Shown one piece after another: positions 27,101 through 35,116 of a stretch of 40,221 nt of DNA; position 1 is the stretch's first letter; each line of letters begins with the position of its first letter. The DNA lies in the NCBI GenBank assembly GCA_001917855.1, contig MNEU01000037.1, positions 1 to 40,221 of the forward strand, given 5' to 3'. Origin of the DNA: Armatimonadetes bacterium 13_1_40CM_64_14 (GTDB lineage Bacteria; Sysuimicrobiota; Sysuimicrobiia; Sysuimicrobiales; Kaftiobacteriaceae). A program made the translations under genes and the position numbers. The notes under the pieces are model-generated. The model was given only the letters and a program-made list of their open reading frames with translations. It was not told where the DNA came from and ran no database searches.

Positions 27101-27391
27101 ATGAGCGGCAAGTGGTTTCATAACATGCGAAGGGGCGGGATTCCTCGCCTGCTCGCCAAAGGGATTCGCGCCCGGATCTTTCCTGGCACACACCTGATGC
27201 TCTCGGTCGTGGATTTGCAGCCGTGGTCAGAATCTCCGGTGCACTCACACATGAATGAGCAGTGGGGGGTGTGTTTGGAAGGCAAGTGGGTCCGGATTCA
27301 GGGCGGACGAGAGCATCGGGTCAAAGCAGGGGATTTCTGGCAGACACCGCCCCACGTTCCTCACGGCGGGCGGACTCTGGGCGTGCGATAG
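27101..27391 (+). CDS. Small cupin-domain protein, possibly shortened at the C-terminus
   Basis: A 96-residue single-domain cupin. Motif 1 reads SPVHSHMNEQWGVCLEGKW near residues 46-64, with two metal-ligand histidines and a glutamate; motif 2 reads AGDFWQTPPHVPHGG near 76-90, with the fourth histidine. ATG 27101 follows GAGGGCAGAGG. Related small cupins usually continue about 15-20 residues with a final LDVFSPPR-like strand; here a TAG comes right after HGGRTLGVR, so the last strand may be lost. Another frame reads RAIASANEGLPPAR just beyond, hinting at a frameshift. Function is unknown. Confidence 0.65.
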   Translation: MSGKWFHNMRRGGIPRLLAKGIRARIFPGTHLMLSVVDLQPWSESPVHSHMNEQWGVCLEGKWVRIQGGREHRVKAGDFWQTPPHVPHGGRTLGVR

Positions 27392-27513
27392 CCAGCGCGA
27401 ACGAAGGTCTCCCCCCCGCTCGAAACGGCCTCACGTTCGTCCTAGTAGATGACGCGCCGGGAATTCCCACGGTCGGACGATACGCGGGAGGGTCCTAAAC
27501 GTGTTGCCTCCGG

Positions 27514-28251
27514 CTAAGTAGCGGCGTCACGGGTTGCTGCCCGCGTGCCGCCCAAGTACGCTCGGCGTACGTCAGGGTTGTTCAGAAGATCGGCCGCCGA
27601 CCCCGCGAGGGCAACGCGGCCGGTCTCCAGCACGTAGCCCCGGTGGGCGACGGCGAGCGCCATATTGGCATTTTGCTCCACGAGCAACACCGCAGTCCCC
27701 AAGCGGGTATTGATCTCCTGAATCGCCCGGAAGACGGCTTGCACCAGAATCGGCGCTAACCCCAAGGACGGCTCGTCCAGCAGCAAGAAGCGGGGCCGCG
27801 CCATCAGCCCGCGGGCAATGGCCAGCATCTGCTGCTGCCCTCCGGACAGCGTCCAGCCCAAGGCGTGGCGCAGGCGGCTGAGGTCAGGAAAGAGTTCCAG
27901 CATCTGGTTCATGTCCGCGACGATCCCGCCCTTGTCTTTGCGGATGCTCGCGCCCAGGCGGAGGTTCTCGCTGACTGTGAGGCCGGGGAAGACGCGCCTG
28001 CCTTCGGGCACATGACCAATGCCCAAACGCACGATGGCCTCCGGACCGAGCCGGTGGATTGCTCGGCCCTCCAGCGCGATCTCGCCCTCATTGGGGTGGA
28101 TCAGGCCGGAGATGCAGCGCAGCGCCGTGGACTTGCCAGCGCCGTTGGCGCCGAGCAGAGTCACGATCTCCCCCGGCTGCACCATCAGGGAGATACCGTG
28201 CAGAGCCACGACCTCGCCGTAGGCAGCGGAAACCCTATTTAGACTAAGCAC
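27514..28251 (-). CDS. livF: Branched-chain amino acid-type ABC transporter ATPase LivF
   Basis: A 245-residue ABC ATPase of the LivF type. Walker A GANGAGKST is at residues 34-42, signature LSGGQQQ at 135-141 and Walker B FLLLDEPS near 154-161. The IGHVPEGRRVFPGLTVSENL stretch near 78-97 is diagnostic of LivF. The start is GTG at 28251, overlapping the fused LivM-LivG stop by eight bases. It is the last gene of the second liv operon and pairs with the ATPase half of the fusion protein. It might also serve the first Liv system, whose own livF is damaged. Confidence 0.92.
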   Translation of the reverse strand: MLSLNRVSAAYGEVVALHGISLMVQPGEIVTLLGANGAGKSTALRCISGLIHPNEGEIALEGRAIHRLGPEAIVRLGIGHVPEGRRVFPGLTVSENLRLGASIRKDKGGIVADMNQMLELFPDLSRLRHALGWTLSGGQQQMLAIARGLMARPRFLLLDEPSLGLAPILVQAVFRAIQEINTRLGTAVLLVEQNANMALAVAHRGYVLETGRVALAGSAADLLNNPDVRRAYLGGTRAATRDAAT

Positions 28252-29977
28252 GCGCGGCCTCTCGATTGCCCAGGTACGCCTCGCCGACCGCCGGCTCAGC
28301 TAGGACACGTTCGGGGGCTCCTTCTGCGATCTTGCGACCGAAGTTAATCACCGTGATGTGGTGGGAGAGCTGGCTGACCAGCGACATGTCGTGCTCGACG
28401 AGCAGCATGGTCAACCCGCGTGCGTGCAACTGCTGCACAATCTCCACCAGGTCCTGTTTCTCTGACTGGGTCAGGCCGGCGGCGGGCTCATCCAGCAGCA
28501 GCAGTTCAGGGACTCCCGCGAGCGCCCGGGCAATCTCCACGCGCTTTTGCGTGCCATAGGGCAGGTTCCTGGCCCTGTTGTGCGCGAGGATCGTTAGGCT
28601 CATGAACTCGATCGCCGAGGCGGCACGCTCTCGTATGGCCGTCTCGTCGCCGCCAGCCCGCTGCGCGCCGATCAGCACGTTCTCCCACACGGTGAGCTCC
28701 CGGAAGAGGCGCAGGTTCTGGAAGGTCCGGGTCATACCACAGCGGGCAATGCGGCTGGCCCGCTGACCTCCGACGGACCGACCCAGGAACGTGATCTCCC
28801 CGAAACTCGGCGCATAGAGGCCGGAGATGACGTTGAGGATGGTGGTCTTGCCCGAGCCGTTGGGCCCGATCAGAGCGTGCACCTCGCCCTGACGCACGGT
28901 GAAGCTGACACCATCCACGGCCTTCAAGCCGCCGAAGTATTTACCCAGGTTCTCGATCACCAGCACCGGCTCACCCGCCGGGCGCCCGCCGCCCATGGGC
29001 AACGCCCCTCGCGCGGGCGGGATAGGGGTCGGCCGCACCAGGGACCGACTGAGCAGGGTGACGAACCCCCAGAGCCCCTCGGGCATGAACACGATCACCA
29101 AGACGATGATCGAGCCATAGACTACAAGGTAGATTTTCTTAAGCTCCCGTAGCCACTCAGGCAGGAACGTGAGCAGCCCCGCGCCCAGGACGGAGCCTGC
29201 CACCGACTCTCGACCGCCGACTAGAACCATGGCCAAGAATTGCACGGAGGTGCCAAAGTCGAACGTATCGGGGGCGATGTACAGGAAACCAGAGGCGTAG
29301 ATGGACCCGCCCGCAGCTCCCAGGACGGCGCTGATGGCGAAGGCCGTGATCTTGACCCTCACCGTGTCGACCCCGAGGGCCTCGGCCGCGATTTCATTCT
29401 CGCGCACCGCCCGCATCGAGCGACCGAGGCGGCTGTCGCGCAAGGCATGAACGGCGAGGGCCACCAGGAGCGTCGCGGCCAGGGCGAACCAAGCGTAGCG
29501 TTGGGCGGTGTTCAGCGGCACGAAGAACGGCGGGCGCGGGATGCGGGTGATCCCGTCAGGGCCACCACTAAGGGCGGACCAGTTCGTCATGACCAGGGTG
29601 AAAATGATCTGGAAACCGATGGTCACCATGGCCAAGTAGTGACCGCCCAGTCTGAGCGTGGTGGCGCCGAGGATGATGCCCCCGGTCACGGCCACGACCA
29701 ACCCCAGCACGAATGCGAGCCACCAGTTTAGGCCATAGTGCACCGTGCCCAAGCCGATGGCATAGGCGCCGATGCCGAAAAAGCTGGCCTGAGCCAGCGA
29801 GATCTGGCCAGCGTAACCCAACACGACGGTCAGGCCCAGGGCGGCGATGGCCCAGGCCCCAGCTAACAGGAGGACGTTGGTGTTGTAGCGGCCTGTCACC
29901 AACAACGGCAGCAGCGCAACTGCCACCACCCCACCCAGGATGGCCCAGTGGCCCGGTTTGAAGGTGGCCATCCGCAT
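28244..29977 (-). CDS. Fused LivM permease-LivG ATPase of a branched-chain amino acid-type ABC importer
   Basis: A 577-residue fusion. Residues 1-310 form a LivM permease (WAIAALGLTVVLGYAGQISL, LGATTLRLGGHYLAM, the VRENEIAAEALGVD loop). A Pro/Gly-rich linker covers about 313-336. Residues 337-577 form a LivG ATPase with Walker A GPNGSGKT at 371-378, a signature region LPYGTQKRVE at 472-481, Walker B ELLLLDEP at 491-498 and the ending EAYLG. The reading frame is continuous, so this is a true fusion and not a frameshift. ATG 29977 lies 10 bases after the LivH stop; ATG 29971 is also possible. It needs LivH and LivF as partners. Confidence 0.93.
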   Translation of the reverse strand: MRMATFKPGHWAILGGVVAVALLPLLVTGRYNTNVLLLAGAWAIAALGLTVVLGYAGQISLAQASFFGIGAYAIGLGTVHYGLNWWLAFVLGLVVAVTGGIILGATTLRLGGHYLAMVTIGFQIIFTLVMTNWSALSGGPDGITRIPRPPFFVPLNTAQRYAWFALAATLLVALAVHALRDSRLGRSMRAVRENEIAAEALGVDTVRVKITAFAISAVLGAAGGSIYASGFLYIAPDTFDFGTSVQFLAMVLVGGRESVAGSVLGAGLLTFLPEWLRELKKIYLVVYGSIIVLVIVFMPEGLWGFVTLLSRSLVRPTPIPPARGALPMGGGRPAGEPVLVIENLGKYFGGLKAVDGVSFTVRQGEVHALIGPNGSGKTTILNVISGLYAPSFGEITFLGRSVGGQRASRIARCGMTRTFQNLRLFRELTVWENVLIGAQRAGGDETAIRERAASAIEFMSLTILAHNRARNLPYGTQKRVEIARALAGVPELLLLDEPAAGLTQSEKQDLVEIVQQLHARGLTMLLVEHDMSLVSQLSHHITVINFGRKIAEGAPERVLAEPAVGEAYLGNREAARA

Positions 29978-29987
29978 ACGCCCCGTA

Positions 29988-30872
29988 CTACGCCTTCTCG
30001 CCGACCTTCTCGCCAAAGAACCCCTGTGGCCGCACCAACAAGAAGATGATCACTAGCAGGAAAGCGAACGCGTCCTTGTAGACTGTGGAGATGAAGGCCC
30101 CGCCGAAGGACTCCAGCACTCCCAGCGCAAGACCACCGACGATGGCACCCCGCACATCGCCGAAGCCGCCGATGATGCTGGCAGAGAACGCTTTAAGCCC
30201 GGGGATCGAGCCCATATTGTGCTGCAAAAAGAAGATCGGGGCCACAAGCATCCCGGCCAGTCCGCCCAACACGGTGCTGTACATGAAGGTGAGGGCAATC
30301 ATACCCGTCACGGGGATGCCGAGCAGGCGGGCCATGTCTTTGTCCTGAGAGATCGCCTGGGTCTTCTTGCCAAGCAGGGTGAACTCGAAGAAAGCATACT
30401 GGACCGCCATGAGAACCAGCGTAACGGCGAGGATGATCACGTACTGGTAGTTGAAGAAGACACCGCCCAGGGTGACGCCGCCGGAGCCGCCAATTTCCAG
30501 CACCGGGCGGAGCCTCTCGGGGGAGGATCCCCAGATGGCCAGGGCGCCGTTCTGGAACATGATGCTGGCGCCAATGGTGGCGATGATCACCGGCAGAAAG
30601 GAACGGTTTCGCAGCGGGTAGTAGATGCCCAGAGCAAAGAGTAATCCGAACACCCCGAGCATCCCGATGGCGATGACCGCGGCCACGCCGTAGTTGAGCT
30701 TGGCGCCTTCCACAAAGGTGAATAGAAAATAGGCGCCCAGCATGAGGAACTCACCCTGGGCAAAGTTGACGACGTTAGTGGCCCGGTAGATGAGAACGAA
30801 GCCCAGCGCGGTCAGGGCGTAGACGCTTCCCAACGAGAGGCCGGCGAGGAGGATCTGGCCGATCGAGGCCAC
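29988..30872 (-). CDS. livH: Branched-chain amino acid-type ABC transporter permease LivH
   Basis: A 294-residue LivH-type membrane protein. Landmarks are GLSLGSVYALTALGFVLIYR near residues 11-30, TNVVNFAQGEFLMLGAYF near 32-49, the cytoplasmic loop AISQDKDMARLLGIPV near 183-198, and GGFGDVRGAIVGG near 240. GTG 30872 has GGAGGT 8 bases upstream. It is separated from the binding-protein gene by 57 bases containing a strong hairpin. With the LivM half of the fusion protein it forms the transport channel. Confidence 0.92.
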   Translation of the reverse strand: MASIGQILLAGLSLGSVYALTALGFVLIYRATNVVNFAQGEFLMLGAYFLFTFVEGAKLNYGVAAVIAIGMLGVFGLLFALGIYYPLRNRSFLPVIIATIGASIMFQNGALAIWGSSPERLRPVLEIGGSGGVTLGGVFFNYQYVIILAVTLVLMAVQYAFFEFTLLGKKTQAISQDKDMARLLGIPVTGMIALTFMYSTVLGGLAGMLVAPIFFLQHNMGSIPGLKAFSASIIGGFGDVRGAIVGGLALGVLESFGGAFISTVYKDAFAFLLVIIFLLVRPQGFFGEKVGEKA

Positions 30873-30893
30873 CGCTACTACCTCCGCGCAGGT

Positions 30894-30915
30894 GGGGCGC
30901 GGACTCCCGCGCCCC
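30894..30915 (-). other. Strong stem-loop between livK-type and livH genes
   Basis: GGGGCGCGG (30894-30902) and CCGCGCCCC (30907-30915) form a perfect 9-bp inverted repeat with a 4-base loop, between the binding-protein stop and the LivH start. There is no U-run after it. Its position matches the hairpin at 24951-24982, suggesting the same role in setting binding protein to permease ratios. Confidence 0.65.
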
Positions 30916-30929
30916 GTGCTGCCGCCTCC

Positions 30930-32081
30930 CTAGTACCGCTCGACGTGAACCGCTTTTAGCACCTTCCAGGTGCCGCCCTCGTTGCGCAGGATATAGTAGT
31001 GGTCCAGGCCGTCCCCGCGCTCGTCAAAATTGTACTCGTTCTCCGCGCCCATGCGCTTCTTAATCGCCAGAATGGCGGCCCGGATCGAGTCGGGCTTGAG
31101 GTCTGGAGCGCGCGTCATCGCGGTCGCCAGGTTGTGGACGGCATCGTAGGTCCACGCCGAGAAGAGATCAGTGTCCTCGTTAAACTTCGTCTTGTAGGCT
31201 ACCTGAAACGCCTGAGCGGCGGGGTTGCCGGTTGGGTCGTAGTCCCCGATCCCGTACGTGCCTACCAGGGCGTCTCCGGCTAGTTTGGCCGCGTCCGTGG
31301 TGGTGATGGACGGCGAGCCGATCCACGTCATCTGCGGGAGCAACCCTTGCTGTTTGGCCTGAGTGGCGAAGATGGCAAGGTCCGACGTCGACGTGAAGTA
31401 GGTGACCAAGGCGTCGGCGCCGCTGTTCTTCACCGCGGTCACGACGGCGGTGTAATCCTTGTCGCCGGTATTAATGGCCTTGACCACGACAGGCTCCATC
31501 TGGCGGGCCTTTAGGCCCTTTATCACCTCATCGCGACCGCCGTTTCCAAAGCCATCGGAGGTGTGCACGATGGCAATCTTATTTTTCTTGAGTTCCTCCA
31601 CGACGAACTTCACCATCACCTGGGCGCTGAAGCCGTCGTGGGGCCGATGGCGGAAGACCCACCGGCTGCCCTGGTGGGTGAGGCTAAAGTTCGTCCCACC
31701 GATCATCACCGGAATCTGGGCCTCGTTGATCGTCGGCAGCATGGCCAGAATCTGCGTGGAACGGATGGAGCCGATAACGGCCACCATCTCCTTATCCTCA
31801 ATCAGCTTCTGAAAGGCCTGCACGGCGCCAGGGTCGGTGGATTTGTCATCCTCACGCACAAGTTGCAGCATGCGGCCCTTGATGCCTCCGGCTTTGTTCA
31901 CCTCTTCCACCGCCAGCTCGGCGCCCTGCCGTTGCATTTTCAACGAGGAGGCGAAGTTACCGGTCATGGGCAGGAGCTGGCCGATCTTGATGGGGCCACC
32001 CATTTGGGCAGCGCCGCGGCTGGCCGTGAACACGGCGAGCCCTGCCACAATCGCAATTAGAAAACGAGCCCTCCTGCGCAT
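30930..32081 (-). CDS. livK: Periplasmic branched-chain amino acid-type binding protein
   Basis: A 383-residue secreted receptor. The signal peptide covers about residues 1-25 (MRRRARFLIAIVAGLAV core, cleavage near GAAQ). It then reads PIKIGQLLPMTGNFASSLKM, ELAVEEVNKAGGIKG and VREDDKSTDPGAVQAFQKLI, the usual first lobe of HAAT-family binding proteins. AAGGAGG lies 7 bases before ATG 32081. It heads the second liv operon and is followed by LivH, the LivM-LivG fusion and LivF, a complete importer. Ligand specificity cannot be read; family members take amino acids, amides, urea or aromatic acids. Confidence 0.9.
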   Translation of the reverse strand: MRRRARFLIAIVAGLAVFTASRGAAQMGGPIKIGQLLPMTGNFASSLKMQRQGAELAVEEVNKAGGIKGRMLQLVREDDKSTDPGAVQAFQKLIEDKEMVAVIGSIRSTQILAMLPTINEAQIPVMIGGTNFSLTHQGSRWVFRHRPHDGFSAQVMVKFVVEELKKNKIAIVHTSDGFGNGGRDEVIKGLKARQMEPVVVKAINTGDKDYTAVVTAVKNSGADALVTYFTSTSDLAIFATQAKQQGLLPQMTWIGSPSITTTDAAKLAGDALVGTYGIGDYDPTGNPAAQAFQVAYKTKFNEDTDLFSAWTYDAVHNLATAMTRAPDLKPDSIRAAILAIKKRMGAENEYNFDERGDGLDHYYILRNEGGTWKVLKAVHVERY

Positions 32082-32112
32082 TGGTGTGCCTCCTTGTTGG
32101 TCTGCGGGAGAT

Positions 32113-32142
32113 ATGCTAAGCCCACGCTCGAGCCGCTGTCTA
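32113..32142 (-). promoter_or_regulatory. Predicted promoter of the second liv operon
   Basis: On the minus strand TAGACA (32142-32137, 5 of 6 to TTGACA) and TAGCAT (32118-32113, 4 of 6 to TATAAT) are 18 bases apart, about 32 bases before the LivK ATG. The rest of the 299-base gap up to the ComA-like gene shows no coding sequence that I can support. Confidence 0.45.
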
Positions 32143-32380
32143 TTTGTGATGGAGATGCTTCCTCGCGCCCATCTTGTATTGGCGGGTGAGACGGGGCCTC
32201 CTGCGGCCCGATCGATTGCTGGCCTCAGGCGAGACCTCTTTGCGACCGGTGGGACCTCGCAGCCGCATCAACCAGACAGCTGCGCAGATCACGGTCGCGT
32301 GGCGTCCACGCTCACGCGCAGGCTGCAAAGCGAGGACAAGGGATTAGACCGAACACATCGTCGGACGCGGGCCGTGATGC

Positions 32381-33220
32381 CTACTCTCGATAGGTGTGAA
32401 CCCGCCCCCACAGGCTCTTGGTTCCCCAGATCCCCGAACGCAGGCATTCGAGTTGGACAATCTGGCTGTGGTCGACAAACAGGTTCACATCTGGGCCGTA
32501 ATTCTTGATATACCAGGCAAACACCGCGGGGTCGGCCGCCTCAAACATGACGCGCTCTAGACCCAAAGTATCGATGATCTTCGCGGGTACATCCGTGCGC
32601 CAGGCTTTCACGTTTTCCGTGATTCCCTCCGACTCAATCATGACCATGTAAGCGCCGCCTTCGAGGAACCGCTTGGCTTGGGCCACCGCCCAGGACGGAT
32701 CCCGCGTCCCCTCAGCCTCCAGCTCTGCGGCGGCGGTGGCGCCCCCGGCGCCGAATTGAATCCCGACCTCGGGTTTGGCCTTCAGGCCCGCCTTTTGCAC
32801 CCGTTCCACTAGACGCAGCCAATCGTCGTTCGGAATGGTAATGAAGCCGCTGCTGACCTCGATAATGTCGAACCCCACGGCCGCGCACTCTTGAATGTAG
32901 CGGTCCACGGCGGGGGGACCCTGGGTCAGCACGTACTCGATGAATCCCCCAGTCGACACCAATACGTCATGGTCGTGGCAGAGATCGATCAGTTCTTTCA
33001 GAGATTGCCGCGGCATCAGTGTGAAGGACCCCCCCGCGAACTTGAGGCTGTCCACATAGGTCCCCATCGTGTCCAGGACATCTTGGAGATAGTGCGGGCC
33101 CATCGGCGTGTAGTAGGGTCCGCGGATTTCGGTGATGCCGCTGGTGCGGGGTTTCGGTGGCCGCGCGTTCATCCTGAGAAATTCAAAGCCTCGATCAGAG
33201 GCTGACGTGCGCTTAGCCAT
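32381..33220 (-). CDS. ComA-like phosphosulfolactate synthase
   Basis: A 279-residue TIM-barrel protein of the phosphosulfolactate synthase family, whose characterised members add sulfite to phosphoenolpyruvate (first step of coenzyme M synthesis in methanogens; sulfolactate in Bacillus). Recognisable blocks are DYVDSLKFAGGS-type VDSLKFAGGSFTLMP, IIEVSSGFITIP near residues 121-132, KPEVGIQFGAGG, VMIESEGITEN, and the C-terminal DHSQIVQLECLRSGIWG. AGGAGGAG precedes ATG 33220, 23 bases after the MmgE/PrpD gene, so the two are co-transcribed. No comB or comC homologue is nearby, so another substrate is possible, as in plant HSA32-type relatives. Confidence 0.82.
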   Translation of the reverse strand: MAKRTSASDRGFEFLRMNARPPKPRTSGITEIRGPYYTPMGPHYLQDVLDTMGTYVDSLKFAGGSFTLMPRQSLKELIDLCHDHDVLVSTGGFIEYVLTQGPPAVDRYIQECAAVGFDIIEVSSGFITIPNDDWLRLVERVQKAGLKAKPEVGIQFGAGGATAAAELEAEGTRDPSWAVAQAKRFLEGGAYMVMIESEGITENVKAWRTDVPAKIIDTLGLERVMFEAADPAVFAWYIKNYGPDVNLFVDHSQIVQLECLRSGIWGTKSLWGRVHTYRE

Positions 33221-33243
33221 CTTCTCTCCTCCTCAAAGTTGCC

Positions 33244-34617
33244 TCAGGCCGCAGGCACCCGGACGCGGCCCAGCAGCGCCGACAGGTCGGCTATCGCGAC
33301 TTCATCCAATTGATCCACGGCGCGCGCGATCTCCGCCCGCAAGCGCGCGCTGGAGTACGGGCCTGCCAGCCGCTCGAACTTCTGGAGCGCGGCCTCCCAC
33401 GCCATCGGCCTGGTATGGAACCCTTCGTAGTCCGTTTTCTCTCTCACCGCGCGGCGGCCGTCCCGCATCTCCACGGTGATCCGGCAGGGCATCTGGTCTG
33501 GGAACCGGCGACTGAACTCCGCGGAGGGACGCACGGTGATCTGTCGCAGGAGCTTCTGGACATCGTCGCGCCTGATCCGCTCCGGTAGGTACTGTTCGGG
33601 CATGACTTGATCGTCCAGGACAGCGACGGCGACCATGTACGGCAGGCTGTGGTCGGCCTCTTCCTTAGTCCGGACGGTGGTCTTCTCCCCTTCTTCGCCA
33701 CCCCCTATGATGTGGTAGGCGACGTCAAACATCTCAATCGTGACCCGCGTAATATCCGCCGCCGTAAACCCTACCTCACGCTTAAGCTCGAGGATCCCTT
33801 CAAGAGCAGACTGTGAGTGGATCTCTGCATTATACTTCTTCACGATCGTCCGTCGGACGCGCTCCAGATCCTCTTTCGACCAGTCGATCTCGAAGCGACC
33901 GGCGATGGCATCCATGAATCCTTTGTTGCCCTCGAAGACCTCCCGCGGGCCGGTGATCCCGCGCATCGCCAGCAACGCCGCGTGCGTCCCCCCAAAGGCG
34001 GTATTGGCATAGGCCAGACCCTTCCAGTGGGACAGGGCGCCCGTACGCGTGACGCGCAGCGCATTGAATGCCGTTCCGGCGATGGCGACCGCGTTCGCCG
34101 TCTTCTGTACATCCAGACCCAGTGCCTTGGCCACCGCCGCCGACACGGCATACGACCCCTGGGTAGTATGGTCGAACCCCTTGGCGCGTACGGGCGCCAC
34201 ATCGCTCAGCCGGCATTGCACTTGGTAAGCGACCGCCAACGCAGTGAGGAAGTCCCGGCCGCTGCGGCCGGCATAGTCGGCGGCAGCGAGGACGGCGCCG
34301 AGGTTGTCGCTAGGGTGACACGTTTCTCCAGGGGCGAGGTAACTATCGTTGAAGTCGAGGTAACGCACGAGGGCACTGTTGTAAAAGGCAGCGCGATCCG
34401 GAGCGGTGGTCCCGCCCCCGATCAACGTAGACCGGCCCGGCCCGCCGAACTCGTCCACGTGCGCCCGTATTCGCTGGACGGGTTCCCCGGCCAGGGCTCC
34501 AACGGCGCAGCCCAGAGCGTCGAGGACACGGATCTTAAGTTGCCGACGGGACTCAACAGAGAGGTCGTCGTAGGACGCTCGGACCACAAAAGCAGCCAAC
34601 TGTTCGCTGAGCGTCAT
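33244..34617 (-). CDS. MmgE/PrpD family protein (2-methylcitrate dehydratase-like)
   Basis: A 457-residue member of the MmgE/PrpD fold. Family landmarks are RVLDALGCAVGAL near residues 29-41, the ALVRYLDFNDSY block near 85-96, HPSDNLGAVLAAADYAGRSG, DHTTQGSYAVSAAVAKALGL, and the lid domain with KKYNAEIHSQSALEGILEL. Characterised members dehydrate 2-methylcitrate or act on itaconate-type acids, but most are of unknown specificity. ATG 34617 matches the family N-terminus; the frame is open to 34809 without homology. It is the first gene of a two-gene operon with the ComA-like synthase. No PrpB or PrpC is present, so classical methylcitrate cycle membership is unlikely. Confidence 0.85.
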   Translation of the reverse strand: MTLSEQLAAFVVRASYDDLSVESRRQLKIRVLDALGCAVGALAGEPVQRIRAHVDEFGGPGRSTLIGGGTTAPDRAAFYNSALVRYLDFNDSYLAPGETCHPSDNLGAVLAAADYAGRSGRDFLTALAVAYQVQCRLSDVAPVRAKGFDHTTQGSYAVSAAVAKALGLDVQKTANAVAIAGTAFNALRVTRTGALSHWKGLAYANTAFGGTHAALLAMRGITGPREVFEGNKGFMDAIAGRFEIDWSKEDLERVRRTIVKKYNAEIHSQSALEGILELKREVGFTAADITRVTIEMFDVAYHIIGGGEEGEKTTVRTKEEADHSLPYMVAVAVLDDQVMPEQYLPERIRRDDVQKLLRQITVRPSAEFSRRFPDQMPCRITVEMRDGRRAVREKTDYEGFHTRPMAWEAALQKFERLAGPYSSARLRAEIARAVDQLDEVAIADLSALLGRVRVPAA

Positions 34618-34812
34618 GGGCCGCAGGACCCTGCGCTCACTGTGAAGCGTCCCCACGCCTGACTGGATGAATGCGCGGAACCTCCGCCATGAAGTATACC
34701 GCTGAGCTAGCCTGTCGGCAGCGGCGGCGCCTAACCTCGCGAAAAGCGCGCCGGCGAATGGCCTCAGCGCTGAGGCTGTCGCCAGACGCCCTCCCGGAGG
34801 GTTCGACAAATA

Positions 34813-34838
34813 GATTGCAATGCACTACATTGGATTGC
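34813..34838 (+). promoter_or_regulatory. Possible operator of the antitoxin gene
   Basis: A perfect inverted repeat CAATG-N5-CATTG (34818-34832) is flanked by direct repeats GATTGC at 34813-34818 and 34833-34838, 20 bases apart, in an AT-richer patch just before the ribbon-helix-helix gene. Such antitoxins usually bind short repeats in their own promoter. A weak TTCGAC/TACATT pair (34802, 34826) overlaps it. Confidence 0.4.
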
Positions 34839-34858
34839 GACTGAGTAGGAGGAATGCG

Positions 34859-35116
34859 ATGGAGCGGCAACTCACCCTCCGAATGCCAGCCAATCTGGCC
34901 ACCAAACTCGACAGGGCGGCACGAGATACTAGGCGCAAGCGGTCAGAGGTTGTCCGCCTGGCCTTGGAGCAGTTCCTGGGTGAAGTGGACACCAAAGCGG
35001 AGCGGCGTCCGATCGACTTGGTCCGCGATTTGCTCGGCAGTGTGGAGAGCGGCGTACCTGACTTGGGACAGCGGCATAGAGACTACCTCCTGAGGCGCTT
35101 GAGGCGTGCCCACTGA
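34859..35116 (+). CDS. Ribbon-helix-helix antitoxin (CopG/Arc type)
   Basis: An 85-residue protein whose first 45 residues form a ribbon-helix-helix DNA-binding domain: beta strand RQLTLRMPANLATKL, then helices DRAARDTRRKRSEVVRLAL with the RSEVVR turn. The C-terminal part (VRDLLGSVESGVPDLGQRHR) resembles the toxin-binding tail of VapB-type antitoxins. AGGAGG (34847-34852) lies 6 bases before ATG 34859. Its end overlaps the PIN-toxin remnant by 11 bases, the usual VapBC arrangement. The antitoxin is intact while the toxin is broken. Confidence 0.8.
   Translation: MERQLTLRMPANLATKLDRAARDTRRKRSEVVRLALEQFLGEVDTKAERRPIDLVRDLLGSVESGVPDLGQRHRDYLLRRLRRAH

Noticed and set aside
34618-34809. N-terminal extension of the MmgE/PrpD frame
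   Set aside because: The extra 64 residues show no family similarity; MTLSEQLAAFV at 34617 matches the usual start of the family.
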